The notes under the pieces are model-generated. The model was not told where the DNA came from. It was given only the letters and a program-made list of their open reading frames with translations, and did not search any database. Below are positions 1 to 8,634 of a stretch of DNA of 64,000 bases, piece by piece. Made by a program: the position numbers and the translations under genes. This DNA is from JASHPR01 sp963815375 (GTDB lineage: Bacteria; Actinomycetota; Actinomycetes; Streptosporangiales; Streptosporangiaceae): positions 620,001 through 684,000 of the forward strand of contig CAWFGX010000004.1 of the NCBI GenBank assembly GCA_963815375.1. The letters are read 5' to 3'. The first letter of the stretch is position 1. Every line of letters starts with the position of its first letter.

Positions 1-1
1 C

Positions 2-139
2 AGCGGCTGGTGGTCTTTTGTGATGGCCGTTGGCTTCACTGCAGCCCTGCTGGCCTACGCCGGCCTCCTGATCCCGGCCACGGAAGACAGCTCTCCAGCA
101 CTCAATGGCACGCGACCACCCAAATCGCGCTTCCTGTAG
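2..139 (+). CDS. C-terminal end of a membrane protein, probably an MFS-type transporter (partial)
   Basis: The reading frame is open from base 2 and stops at 137-139, giving 45 residues. The first half is one hydrophobic segment (WWSFVMAVGFTAALLAYAGL) and it is followed by a short polar tail (PKSRFL). One last helix plus a short cytoplasmic tail is the usual end of a major facilitator transporter, but a single helix cannot identify the family. The 5' part lies outside the window. No gene is apparent between its stop and the lipoprotein start at 386. Confidence 0.45.
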   Translation, partial: SGWWSFVMAVGFTAALLAYAGLLIPATEDSSPALNGTRPPKSRFL

Positions 140-385
140 ATCAGCGCGGCCGCCCGGCCGATGATCCCGCGGATCGTCAGGCCTCTCAGGTGCTTGTTTG
201 ACCAAGGGCGGGGCGCCCGGGTCCTGACCGACCGCGATCACGTGAGGTTTCGCGAAGGTCGCTGACGGGGAACTTCCAGTTTTCGGCTGCTCATGGTTTG
301 CAACAGGCCCGACTACCTCTGGGCAGTGCTGAGCCGCCGAGGGGGACTGCTGACGTCATGTGCCAAGCCAACAACGGAGGAAGCC

Positions 386-973
386 ATGGCACTTGCGCAC
401 AAGGCCAATAACGGTAACGAGCGGCCGCCAGGGCACCGGACACGCGCGTGCTGGGCAGCAGTCGCCATAGCATCCGTGGCGCTGCTCGCCGCTGGGTGCG
501 GGAGCTCTTCGTCGTCGACACCTGCAGCTTCGAGCAGCCCGTCGGCACCGTCAGCGTCCGCTGCCCCATCGAGTCCCGCCGCCGCCGCGGCCCTCAAGAC
601 CACGAAGATCAGCGGCGAGACGGTGGTCACCAATGCCAAGGGCTTCACGTTGTACTGGTTCGTCCCGGACACGCCGACCACCTCGAACTGCAACGGGTCA
701 TGCGCCTCCTTCTGGCCGCCGGTGCCAGGACCAGCGACGGCTGGCGCGGGCGTCACGGGCAAACTAAGCACGATCCAGCGGTCAGATGGCGCGACCCAGG
801 CAAGCTATGAAGGCCATCCGCTGTACACCTACGTCGCGGACACTGCGCCTGGCCAGGCGAAGGGCAACGGCATCAACCTGTCCGGCGGTGTGTGGCACGA
901 AATGACCGCTTCCGGCGCGACCGCCCCATCGTCCAGCCCGTCGTCCGGTTCCGGTGGTGGCGGCGGCTACTGA
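386..973 (+). CDS. Secreted lipoprotein with COG4315-type repeats
   Basis: A 195-residue putative lipoprotein. The start at 386 is chosen because GGAGG lies 5 nt upstream. A basic N-terminus and a hydrophobic stretch end in a lipobox (LLAAGC, Cys38), so the mature protein should be lipid-anchored outside the membrane. A Ser/Ala/Pro-rich linker follows, then the 'secreted repeat of unknown function' fold: GFTLYWF, a CNGSC motif followed by WPP, and the later GHPLYTYVADTAPG and WHEM signatures. The tail is Ser/Gly-rich. In this family the biochemical role is unknown. No operon partner is evident: the next gene is on the other strand. Confidence 0.85.
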   Translation: MALAHKANNGNERPPGHRTRACWAAVAIASVALLAAGCGSSSSSTPAASSSPSAPSASAAPSSPAAAAALKTTKISGETVVTNAKGFTLYWFVPDTPTTSNCNGSCASFWPPVPGPATAGAGVTGKLSTIQRSDGATQASYEGHPLYTYVADTAPGQAKGNGINLSGGVWHEMTASGATAPSSSPSSGSGGGGGY

Positions 974-1092
974 CCTGCAAGCGTGCAGATCGGGTTCGGG
1001 CATGAGCATGCAGCGCGCTGGCGAAGGCTTTGATCTTTAAGGCTTATCAGGCCACCCTTCGGCAAGCGTCACCGCATGGCTCGCGGGCCGGT

Positions 1093-1509
1093 TCATCGTC
1101 GGTCCAGGTGTAGCCGGCGCCCGGTCACGATCCCGGGCGTGATCTTGATGAAGTGATCCTGTCCGACGCGGGCCCAGGTCTCCAGGCCGAGACCGGCCAG
1201 CTGGGCGATCTCCCCAGGATCGGTCACCTCCTCGCTGGTTCCGACGACGGTCACGCTCCAGCCGGAGCGGGTGATCAGGTCGAGCTCGTCGGCCTGGAAT
1301 GCCACGACAGCGTGGCGGGTCGCGGCGGCGAGCTTGTCCGCCGAGTTGGTCCTGACCACGATCGCGCCGCTGCTGAGCAGGAAATTCACCGGCTCCACGG
1401 CGGGCATCGCCTGGCGGGTGTAGCAGATCCGGCCAACTGGCACCGTCGCCATCAGGCTGAGGCAGTCCGCCGGGGACAGCTCCTCAAGCGCGGGACCATT
1501 TGGCTCCAT
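1093..1509 (-). CDS. Pyridoxamine 5'-phosphate oxidase-like flavin-binding protein
   Basis: A 138-residue single-domain protein of the FMN-binding split-barrel superfamily. Recognisable elements are the N-terminal LSPADCLSLMATVPVGRICY, the central PVNFLLSSGAIVVRT, VAFQADELD, and GWSVTVVGTSEEV followed by ITPGIVTGRRL at the end. This is the arrangement of small actinobacterial proteins that bind FMN, F420 or heme. The substrate cannot be told. The start at 1509 has a GAGGA-like sequence about 12 nt upstream. A longer frame reaches 1563 but has no ribosome site. It is divergent from the universal stress gene at 1758, with which such proteins often share stress or hypoxia regulation (inference). 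Confidence 0.8.
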   Translation of the reverse strand: MEPNGPALEELSPADCLSLMATVPVGRICYTRQAMPAVEPVNFLLSSGAIVVRTNSADKLAAATRHAVVAFQADELDLITRSGWSVTVVGTSEEVTDPGEIAQLAGLGLETWARVGQDHFIKITPGIVTGRRLHLDRR

Positions 1510-1757
1510 GCGCGGAGTTTCCTCGTTGCGAGCGTGTACCGGTAGGGACGGAGGTCCTGTCATGCGGGGTCACGCTTCGTACGGCAGGGTGTGTCATGAC
1601 TCCTCGCCGGCGGTACCGCCTGTACCAGGCGGTAAAGCGTGACGAACGTCCTGGCTTGCCGGTGACGCTGATCCCTATTGCCGCCGTCCGGCCCGGCGCG
1701 ACGATCAGGCAGACGGGCCCCGAGCCACCCGACGCGGCCCAGCAGGGAGGCCGCGCC

Positions 1758-2716
1758 ATGACCGCGCCGATTGTGGCCGGAACCGATGGTTCCGAAGAAT
1801 CCCTGGCCGCCGTCGAGTGGGCCGCCGTCGAGGCCGTGCGGCGCGACGTGCCTCTGTGCATCGTGCACGTCGTGGAACACCACCCCAGATCTGCTGTGCA
1901 CGTACAGACCCACGGGCACGACCCGAACCACAGGGGCTGGCTCGGGCACGACCTGCCGCACGAGGCCAGGTCGGCACTCGCCCGGGCCTCGCACCGCGCG
2001 GCGAACGCAGCCCCGCGCGTCGATCTGCGCGCGGCGGCCGTGTTCGGCCGTGCTGACCAGATACTGACCGCCGTCACCGACCGGGCACCGCTGCTTGCTA
2101 TCGGAACCCGCGGCACGGGCTCCAACGGACTACGGCTGGGCTCGGTAGCTCTCTGCCTGGCCAGCCGCTCGAAGTGCCCTGTCGTGTTCACCACTGCGGG
2201 CAGCCGCCCGGTCCTCCGCGAGATCGTGGTGGGCACAGGCGATAGCGACGAGGCCACGGCGGCCCTGGAGTTCAGCTTCGGGGAAGCCGATGTACGAACG
2301 GCTGGGCTGACCGCCGTGTACGCGTGGGCGCATCCGCAGGCCGGGCGACTCGACGGCTACCACGACTGGGTGTTCTCAGTGGACCCAGTAACAATGCCGC
2401 GGCGGCTCTGCTGTCCGAGCAGGTCGCTCCTTGGCGGCGCAAGTACCCCGAGGTGATCGTCACCGAGAGCTGTGTCCGAGGCCACGCCGGACGCGTCCTG
2501 GCCCTTGCTTCGCAGAGCACCGACCTCATCGTGGTCGGCGGTCGCCGGAGTGCGGCAACGTCGGTGGGCCTGGGTCCCGTAACCTCCGCCATACTGCACC
2601 ACGCAGCGTGCCCGATAGCCGTTATCCCTGGCAGGCGCGTGCCATGGGTCACCGCGCGCGAGGATGTCGAGATGGCCTGCCAGACCAGAGCGCCCACCTC
2701 GTGCGTCGCGGCCTGA
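1758..2716 (+). pseudogene. Universal stress protein with two UspA domains, interrupted by a frameshift
   Basis: AGGGAGG 7 nt upstream marks the ATG at 1758. The first UspA domain reads MTAPIVAGTDGSEESLAAVEWA through a GTRGTGSNGLRLGSVA nucleotide-binding loop to CPVVF. The second begins (REIVVGTGDSDEA), but at about 2385-2395 its coding passes into the -1 frame. That frame continues as NNAAAALLSEQVAPWRRKYPEV, then STDLIVVGGRRS and CPIAVIP, and stops at 2716. Read in one frame the protein ends early at 2456 with an unrelated tail. A single lost base (or a sequencing error) explains it. Intact homologues are about 300 residues, ATP-binding stress proteins often regulated with dormancy or redox genes. 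Confidence 0.8.
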
Positions 2717-2796
2717 CCGGTCGGCCGCCGGGCAGCATTACCTCAGGCCTGGCTTCTCTGCACCTGCCCTCCATCAGGACCACACCGACCCCAGAC

Positions 2797-4200
2797 ATGG
2801 CCGTGCTGGACTCGGCAAAGCTGTCGCGCGCCAGAGCGGGACATGCCAGCACACGGGGGGACAGAGCTTTGGACCTGATCACACGCGGCGATGCCCGCTA
2901 TGACGAGACCCGGGCAGTTTTCAACGGAATGATCGACCGGTACCCGGCAGTCATCGCGCGGTGCGCCACGCCTGGCGATGTTGCCAGCGCGCTCGAGCTA
3001 GCCAGACGGGAAAACCTGGCTCTCGCCGTGCGGGCTGGCGGGCACTCGGTGGCCGGGATGTCAGTCAACGACGGCGGGATGGTCATCGACGTCCGCCCGA
3101 TGAAGCAGATCGCCGTCGACCCTGTCAGTCGGACAGTGAAGGCAGGCGCGGGCCTGACCTGGAGCGAATTCGACGCGGCGACCCAGGAACACGGTCTGGC
3201 CACCACGGGGGGCCGCGTATCCAGCACGGGCATCACCGGGTTCACGCTCGGCGGCGGTTCCGGCTGGGCCGAACGCAAGTTCGGGCTGGCCTGTGACAAC
3301 CTCATCTCGGTCGAGCTCGTTACTGCCGATGGCCGCCAGATCACGGCGAGCGAGGTCAGCCATCCCGACTTGTTCTGGGCGCTGCACGGCGGCGGCGGTA
3401 ACTTCGGGGTTGCCACCGCGCTCGAGTACCGGCTTCACCCGCTCGGACCGACCGTGCTCGCGGGACTGCTGGTGTGGCCCGCCGAGACCGGACGGGAGGC
3501 AGCCCAGGCGTACCGCGACCTGGCTGCTGATGCTCCCAGCGAACTGGGCTCGGCACTGGTCTTCCTTACCGGGCCACCCGAGGATTTCGTGCCGGCCTAC
3601 CTGCAGGGCGCGAACGTTGCCGGCATTGCACTGGTCTGGGTCGGCGACCCATCGGAGGGACAGGACGCCATCAAGCCGTTCCTAGATCTCCAGCCAGCGG
3701 TGAACCTGGTCGGGCCGATGCCCTATGCCACGTTCCAGCAGATGATCGACAACCCGCCTGGCATGCGCAACTACTGGTCGGCCGACTACCACGACGAGTT
3801 CGACGACGATGCGCTCGACACCTTCGTACGCTTCGGCAATGAGCGCAGGTCGCCCTTTTCACAGCAGATCCTGATGCCCTGGGGAGGAGCGGTCGCCGAA
3901 ATCGGCGAATCCGACACGCCCTTGGCCAACCGGTCGGTGCGATGGATCACGCACCCGTTCGCGGTCTGGGAAGACCCGGCGGACGACGATCCCAACATCG
4001 CCTGGGCTCAGGCGTACCGCCGCGACATCGCCAAGCACACCACCGGCGGTATCTACCTCAACTTCATCGGCGACGAGGGCCAGGACCGGGTGCGAGCCGC
4101 GTACGGCCCGGCGAACTACGAGCGTCTGGCGCGCATCAAGGCCGACTATGACTCGGGCAACGTCTTCCGCGGCAATCAGAACATCCAGCCAGCGCTGTGA
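2797..4200 (+). CDS. FAD-linked oxidoreductase, berberine-bridge type
   Basis: A 467-residue PCMH-type FAD enzyme. The FAD-binding domain starts after a short leader (DARYDETRAVFNGMIDRYPAVI). It contains the flavin-attachment motif AVRAGGHSVAG (His) and the glycine-rich ITGFTLGGGSGW; the Cys of bicovalent enzymes is replaced by Ser (VSST), so a single His-linked flavin is expected. LFWALHGGGGNFGVAT and a C-terminal BBE segment (GGIYLNFIGDEGQDRVRAAYG ending NVFRGNQNIQPAL) complete the family. Such enzymes oxidise sugars, alkaloids or polyketides with O2; the substrate here is unknown. The ATG at 2797 has no clear ribosome site. It ends 26 nt from a convergent operon. A paralogue of identical length lies at 7231-8634. 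Confidence 0.88.
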   Translation: MAVLDSAKLSRARAGHASTRGDRALDLITRGDARYDETRAVFNGMIDRYPAVIARCATPGDVASALELARRENLALAVRAGGHSVAGMSVNDGGMVIDVRPMKQIAVDPVSRTVKAGAGLTWSEFDAATQEHGLATTGGRVSSTGITGFTLGGGSGWAERKFGLACDNLISVELVTADGRQITASEVSHPDLFWALHGGGGNFGVATALEYRLHPLGPTVLAGLLVWPAETGREAAQAYRDLAADAPSELGSALVFLTGPPEDFVPAYLQGANVAGIALVWVGDPSEGQDAIKPFLDLQPAVNLVGPMPYATFQQMIDNPPGMRNYWSADYHDEFDDDALDTFVRFGNERRSPFSQQILMPWGGAVAEIGESDTPLANRSVRWITHPFAVWEDPADDDPNIAWAQAYRRDIAKHTTGGIYLNFIGDEGQDRVRAAYGPANYERLARIKADYDSGNVFRGNQNIQPAL

Positions 4201-4225
4201 TCGCTAGACGTCCGTGTGAGGTACG

Positions 4226-5296
4226 TCAGCAGCCGTAACGGGGAACTATCGCGGAATCTGGGTGGCGGCTACAGGGCTGGTCAGCACAAGCTCCTGCGGC
4301 CGGCGGGCCTGGCGCCGCCGCCCGGAGGGTTGCTTCGATGTTGTGCCAGGGCATGCCGGGTGGCAGCAGGATTGTGACGATGTCGGCTGCGCGGTCCCAG
4401 GGCTGGAGTTGTTCCCGGACCTGATCGGGGGTACCGCAGGCGGCGAGCTGGTCGAGCACAATCTGGGCGCCCGGGGGGATGATCCCGCGCCGTGGGCTGG
4501 GGCGCTGGTTCGCGGCGATGATCGCCTGGACCTGAGCGGCATAGCCCTGGTCCGACACCGACCGGGCATAGACGTCGCCCATGGCGCTCAGGTACCACGC
4601 GGTGCAGCCTGCCGCGATGCAGTGGGCCACCTCGGCATCGCCGTCGACGACGGTGAGAGGCCCGGCCGCAACCGTGAGCGGTCGCGCGTCTGGTGCGGCG
4701 GCTCGGCGATACCGGCGGAGCTGGTCCGCCCAGCCGGGCAGGCTGTCCCGGGCCACCAGCGCGGGTATCCATCCGTCACCGAGCTCGGCGGCCACCCGGA
4801 TCGTGTGATGGCCCAGCGCCGCGACCCAGATGGGCAGCTCGGGGACAGGCGGCTGGCCCAGGCGCAGCGGGCGCGCGGCCGGGGCGTGGCCGAGCTTGGC
4901 GGGCTCGCCCGCCAGCAGGGCCCGGACCCTGGTCACGACGTCGCGCAGTTTGGCGGCTGGGTGCTCGAACGCGGTGTCGTGGAACCCTTCCGCTAGTGCT
5001 TTGGTGCTGGCCCCCAGGCCCAGCACGTAACGCCCGCCGCATACCTGGTGCAGAGTGGCTGCGGTCATCGCCAGCGTTGCCGGGGTCCGCCCCCAGACCG
5101 ACAGGCTGTCAGACGCGAGGTTGATCCTGGCGGTACGCAGCGCGATCTCGGTCAGTACCGGGGCAGAGTCCAGTCCCCAGCCCTCGGGCAGCGCGAAGAT
5201 CTCATAACCCAGCTCTTCGGCCAGCACCGCAGCGCGGACGATGACATCGCGCCGGGTCTCCATCGGCGTGAGCGCCACGCCGCGGCGGGAGGTCAC
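4226..5296 (-). CDS. LLM-class (luciferase-like) flavin or F420-dependent oxidoreductase
   Basis: A 356-residue TIM-barrel protein of the bacterial luciferase family. Marker segments are GYEIFALPEGWG, the conserved LASDSLSVWGRTPATLAMTA, GGRYVLGLGAST, and PIWVAALGHHTIRVAAELGDGW; the C-terminal half has the family's CGTPDQVREQL. In actinobacteria most such proteins use F420H2 or FMNH2, and the cofactor is not settled here. Start GTG at 5296 follows GAAGGGG and overlaps the upstream gene's stop by 4 nt (GTGA), so the two are translationally coupled. The C-terminus ends in a short Cys-containing tail. Confidence 0.85.
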   Translation of the reverse strand: MTSRRGVALTPMETRRDVIVRAAVLAEELGYEIFALPEGWGLDSAPVLTEIALRTARINLASDSLSVWGRTPATLAMTAATLHQVCGGRYVLGLGASTKALAEGFHDTAFEHPAAKLRDVVTRVRALLAGEPAKLGHAPAARPLRLGQPPVPELPIWVAALGHHTIRVAAELGDGWIPALVARDSLPGWADQLRRYRRAAAPDARPLTVAAGPLTVVDGDAEVAHCIAAGCTAWYLSAMGDVYARSVSDQGYAAQVQAIIAANQRPSPRRGIIPPGAQIVLDQLAACGTPDQVREQLQPWDRAADIVTILLPPGMPWHNIEATLRAAAPGPPAAGACADQPCSRHPDSAIVPRYGC

Positions 5297-6048
5297 GACG
5301 CCCCTTCAGCGTCCAGCGCCAGAACCGGGCGCGGCACGGTTATCCATACGGTGCTGGCGGTGGCGAGCAGTTCGCCGCAATGCCCGAACAGGGCCGATCC
5401 GGCGCTGAGCTTGCGGCCGTCGCGCCCGCCGGGCCAGGCGAGCACCTGGCACTGGTCGCCGGCTGAGGGAAGCTTCGCCAGGCTGGCCGTCATCTTGCCG
5501 AGCAGGATGGCAGAGTCATGAGCCAGTCCTGCGGCTTCGCCAGCGGCGATGCCGCTGGGGCAGTCGAGCGCCGCCCAGACCACCTCCGGCCGCACCCTCC
5601 CGTCGGCGTCGGCGACCGACGGGTCCGGTGCCCACGGCGCTGCCCACATCTGCCTGCCAGCCACCGGCCCGGGGAAGATCCGCAGCCCGTCGCCGGGTCC
5701 GCGGCCCGGCCCGCACACAAAGCAGTCAGGGAAGACTGGATCGTTGTAATAGTGCCCGCCGCCGGCAGCCGCGCAAGCTTCTGCTATAGACACCCGGCCA
5801 GGTATCCGCAGTACCGGGCTGCCCGGCGAAAAGCTCGCCTCGGCTATCAGCGTGCTGCCGTCCAGGACGCGGACTGAGCGTTCGCCGCAGCGATCGACGG
5901 CCAAGGACCTGGCCAGCGGAGGTGGCTGCCGCAGCGTGACTGTCACCGGGCCATCGACATACGCAGCGATCCGTCCGCAGACGTAACCACCGTTGCCGCT
6001 GCCCGGCGGGCCGCAGAAGCGGGACGGGACGATAAGGGACTCTGTCAT
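5293..6048 (-). CDS. Hotdog-fold thioesterase-like protein
   Basis: About 251 residues from the ATG at 6048; in-frame ATGs at 6090 and 6102 are alternatives and none has a good ribosome site. I chose 6048 because the family starts close to SLIVPSRFCGPPGSGNGGYVCG. That opening resembles the PaaI/acyl-CoA thioesterase-like N-domain of actinobacterial hypothetical proteins. A central FPDCFVCGPGR motif carries two Cys. The C-terminal half (GKMTASLAKLPSAGDQCQVLAW, SALFGHCGELLATASTVWI) is a second hotdog-like unit. A role in acyl-thioester hydrolysis is inferred from fold resemblance only. It is coupled to the LLM gene downstream. Confidence 0.6.
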   Translation of the reverse strand: MTESLIVPSRFCGPPGSGNGGYVCGRIAAYVDGPVTVTLRQPPPLARSLAVDRCGERSVRVLDGSTLIAEASFSPGSPVLRIPGRVSIAEACAAAGGGHYYNDPVFPDCFVCGPGRGPGDGLRIFPGPVAGRQMWAAPWAPDPSVADADGRVRPEVVWAALDCPSGIAAGEAAGLAHDSAILLGKMTASLAKLPSAGDQCQVLAWPGGRDGRKLSAGSALFGHCGELLATASTVWITVPRPVLALDAEGAS

Positions 6049-6211
6049 GCCGGTGCCAGCAGTCTGTTCACTGCGGTGCCCGGCCTTCATGGCGTGCGAC
6101 ATGCCTTCACGCTAAGAGCGGCCAGCCTCCGGCAGCTATCGGGTGAACTACCGACGACTGGCGATGGTCACCCGACCGCGCCGCCCATCCCCGGTGCGTA
6201 CGTCGGGCGAA

Positions 6212-7234
6212 CTACCGAGATGCTCCGCGGCCGAGCCGGTGCTCGGTCACCCACGCCGCGATCTGGGCCCGCGAGCGCACGCCCAGCTTGCGCCGGATGT
6301 TCTCCACACGTGCCTCGGCGGTCCGCGGCGCGACGGCCAGTCGCCTGGCGATGGAATGATTGGTCAGCCCCTCGGCGACCATGTCGGCAACCTCCAGCTC
6401 CCGGGCCGTCAGCTGTGGCCCTTGGCCCGCAGATTCGCGCAGGAAACTGAGCAGCGCATCGAGGACCGCGCGCCAGTCGCCGTGATAGAACAAGTGGCTC
6501 GAACCAGGCAGCGGGATCAGCGTCGCCCCGGGAATCAGCGTGGCAACCTCGCGCCCCAGCTCGAACCTGGTACCCCTGTCGGCCTCGCGGTGCAGCACCG
6601 CCGTCCGTGCCTGGATGTCGGAGAGTTGTGCCCTGATGTCGGTGTCGTAGTAGACCTCCAGCAGCCGGGCGGCCACAGCGGCCGAGGCGCTTTCCCACAT
6701 CACCCGATTGAGCGCCGCTGCCTCCTCAGCAGTGGGATCGGTGACGAAGTTGCGCGTCAGCGCCTTCCATCCCAGACCCCAATGGGCCCGCACCAGCGCC
6801 ACGACGGATTCGCGGACATCGGCGGGGGCCAGGTCCCGGCCATCGGCACACGTCCCGTACAGCACCAGTGCCTCGACCCGGCCGGGGTACCTGGCCGCGA
6901 TCGCTGCCGCCAGCTGACCGCCCTGCGAGGCGCCGAACAGCCGGAAGCGGTCGGCCCCCACCGCGTCAGCAACGGCCAGCGCGGCCGCGACCTGCCCGTC
7001 GAACGACAGGTCAATCCGGTCGCGGTCGGACAGGCCGCACCCGGGCTTGTCATAACGGATCACGGTGAAACGCTCGGCCAGCCGCTCCACGAAACTGCCA
7101 AAGGAGTACAGCTCCAGCTGGCCGCGCAGGTGGGTGATCCAGCCCGAGTCGCACAACAGCGCCGGCCCGGCCCCTGAGGTCGTGTAAGCGACGCGGCCCG
7201 CAGGAGTAGCGCAGTACCTGATCCTCGCCGTCAC
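6212..7234 (-). CDS. Alpha/beta-hydrolase fused to a LuxR-type DNA-binding domain
   Basis: A 340-residue two-domain protein. Residues 1-270 are an alpha/beta hydrolase: YDKPGCGLSDR, nucleophile elbow GASQGG, a late Asp (READRGTRF) and His in GSSHLFYHGD, so the triad looks complete. Residues 275-335 are a LuxR/GerE helix-turn-helix (LTARELEVADMVAEGLTNHSIARRL, VENIRRKLGVRSRAQ). The hydrolase part could sense or cleave a small ligand and the second part act on DNA (inference). GTG at 7234 overlaps the stop of the FAD oxidoreductase upstream by 4 nt, so both are made from one message and the regulator may control that operon. Confidence 0.85.
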   Translation of the reverse strand: MTARIRYCATPAGRVAYTTSGAGPALLCDSGWITHLRGQLELYSFGSFVERLAERFTVIRYDKPGCGLSDRDRIDLSFDGQVAAALAVADAVGADRFRLFGASQGGQLAAAIAARYPGRVEALVLYGTCADGRDLAPADVRESVVALVRAHWGLGWKALTRNFVTDPTAEEAAALNRVMWESASAAVAARLLEVYYDTDIRAQLSDIQARTAVLHREADRGTRFELGREVATLIPGATLIPLPGSSHLFYHGDWRAVLDALLSFLRESAGQGPQLTARELEVADMVAEGLTNHSIARRLAVAPRTAEARVENIRRKLGVRSRAQIAAWVTEHRLGRGASR

Positions 7235-8634
7235 CCAGTGGGCCGGATGTTCTGGTTGATGTGGAAGGTGTTGTCAGGGTCGTAACGGCTCTTGATCTGG
7301 ACCAGCCGGTCGTAGTTGCCACGGTAGGCGGCCTTGACCCGGTCCTGGCCCTCGTTCATCAGGAAGTTGATGTAGCCGCCGCCGGCCGAGGTCGGATGGA
7401 GCTCTTGCCAGTAGTCCTGCGCCCACCGGGAGATGCGGTCGGCGTTGGCGGGATCGGGATCGACACCGACGATGACACCGGCCCAGCCGCCATCCCGGTA
7501 GGCGAAGGCGGTCGCGTCGGCAGGCACCCGGCTGGCGGCGCCGTCGATCGGGTACATGTGCATGGTGGAATGGCCAGTCGGCAGTTGCGCACTGTACTTG
7601 ACGTGCACGTCGATCGCGGCATCGGAGATCTCGCTGAAGAAATCCGCCTTCCAGTACCACTGAAGGCCGGCCGGGTACAGGGCGTCAAACGCGCTCTGCA
7701 GCACGGTGAACGGCATCGGCTGCAAGCCGACCAGCAGCGGCGAGCCGAATGTCCTGACCGGCTCGAGTACCTCGTCGGCCCGGTCGTGCGGGCCGGTGTA
7801 GCACCAGACGATGCCGCAGGCCTTGCGGCCCCACAGCTCCTCAGGGAATGGCGGCGCGGGCGGGATGGTCAGCAGCGCGATCCAGCCATTCAGCTCCTCC
7901 GGCAGCGACGGCAGCAGCTCGCGGTACCAGCGCATCACCTGAGGGGTATCGGCGAGGTCGTACAGGACCGGGCCAGCGATGACCGTGCCTGCCTCGCCGA
8001 TGTCGTGGCACCGGAAGGTGAACGAGGTGACGATGCCGAAGTTGCCGCCCCCTCCGCGCAGCGCCCAGAACAGGTCGCTGTTGGAACTCTCGCTAGCGTT
8101 CACGAGCGTGCCGTCCGCGAGGACCACGTCGGCGGCGAGAAGGTTGTCTACCGTCAGCCCGAAACGCCGGGCGAGGTAGCCGATGCCCCCGCCGAGCGTC
8201 AGGCCGGCCACTCCGGTCGACGCCAGGAAGCCGGAGGGAGTGGCCATGCCGAACGCCACGGTCGCGTGGTCGACGTCTCCCCAGGTGCATCCGGCGTCGG
8301 CCCGGACCGTGTGACTCTGCGGGCTGACCGTAGTGCTGCGCATCAGGGAAAGGTCGATGACCAGGGCGTCGTCCTCCACTCCCAGGCCGGCTGCATTGTG
8401 GCCGCCGCCCCGGACGGCGATCTCGACGCCGTGCCGACGGGCAAACCGCACGCAGGTGACGATGTCCGCGGTGTCCCGGCAGCGGGCGATGGCGGCTGGA
8501 TGCTTGTCGATCATGGCGTTGTACACGGCACGCGCCTGCTCATAGCCATCGTCTTCCGGCAGGATCACTTCACCGCGTACGGAGGATGCCAGTTCCTTAT
8601 ACGGAACGATGGTTGTGGCGGTCGATGCAGTCAT
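7231..8634 (-). CDS. FAD-linked oxidoreductase, berberine-bridge type (second copy)
   Basis: 467 residues, the same length as the enzyme at 2797-4200. It carries the FAD His motif VRGGGHNAAG, the glycine loop GVAGLTLGGGIGYLARRF, FWALRGGGGNFGIVTSF, and the C-terminal BBE end (GGGYINFLMNEGQDRVKAAYR, NTFHINQNIRPTG). As in the first copy, the position of the second (Cys) flavin link is not Cys. The start at 8634 follows a GGGGGGC ribosome site; an upstream extension to 8769 reads through the transposase remnant and is rejected. It heads a two-gene unit with the hydrolase-LuxR fusion. The substrate is unknown. Confidence 0.88.
   Translation of the reverse strand: MTASTATTIVPYKELASSVRGEVILPEDDGYEQARAVYNAMIDKHPAAIARCRDTADIVTCVRFARRHGVEIAVRGGGHNAAGLGVEDDALVIDLSLMRSTTVSPQSHTVRADAGCTWGDVDHATVAFGMATPSGFLASTGVAGLTLGGGIGYLARRFGLTVDNLLAADVVLADGTLVNASESSNSDLFWALRGGGGNFGIVTSFTFRCHDIGEAGTVIAGPVLYDLADTPQVMRWYRELLPSLPEELNGWIALLTIPPAPPFPEELWGRKACGIVWCYTGPHDRADEVLEPVRTFGSPLLVGLQPMPFTVLQSAFDALYPAGLQWYWKADFFSEISDAAIDVHVKYSAQLPTGHSTMHMYPIDGAASRVPADATAFAYRDGGWAGVIVGVDPDPANADRISRWAQDYWQELHPTSAGGGYINFLMNEGQDRVKAAYRGNYDRLVQIKSRYDPDNTFHINQNIRPTG

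Noticed and set aside
6143..7177. A 344-codon plus-strand frame
   Set aside because: Antisense to the hydrolase-LuxR gene and without recognisable domains.
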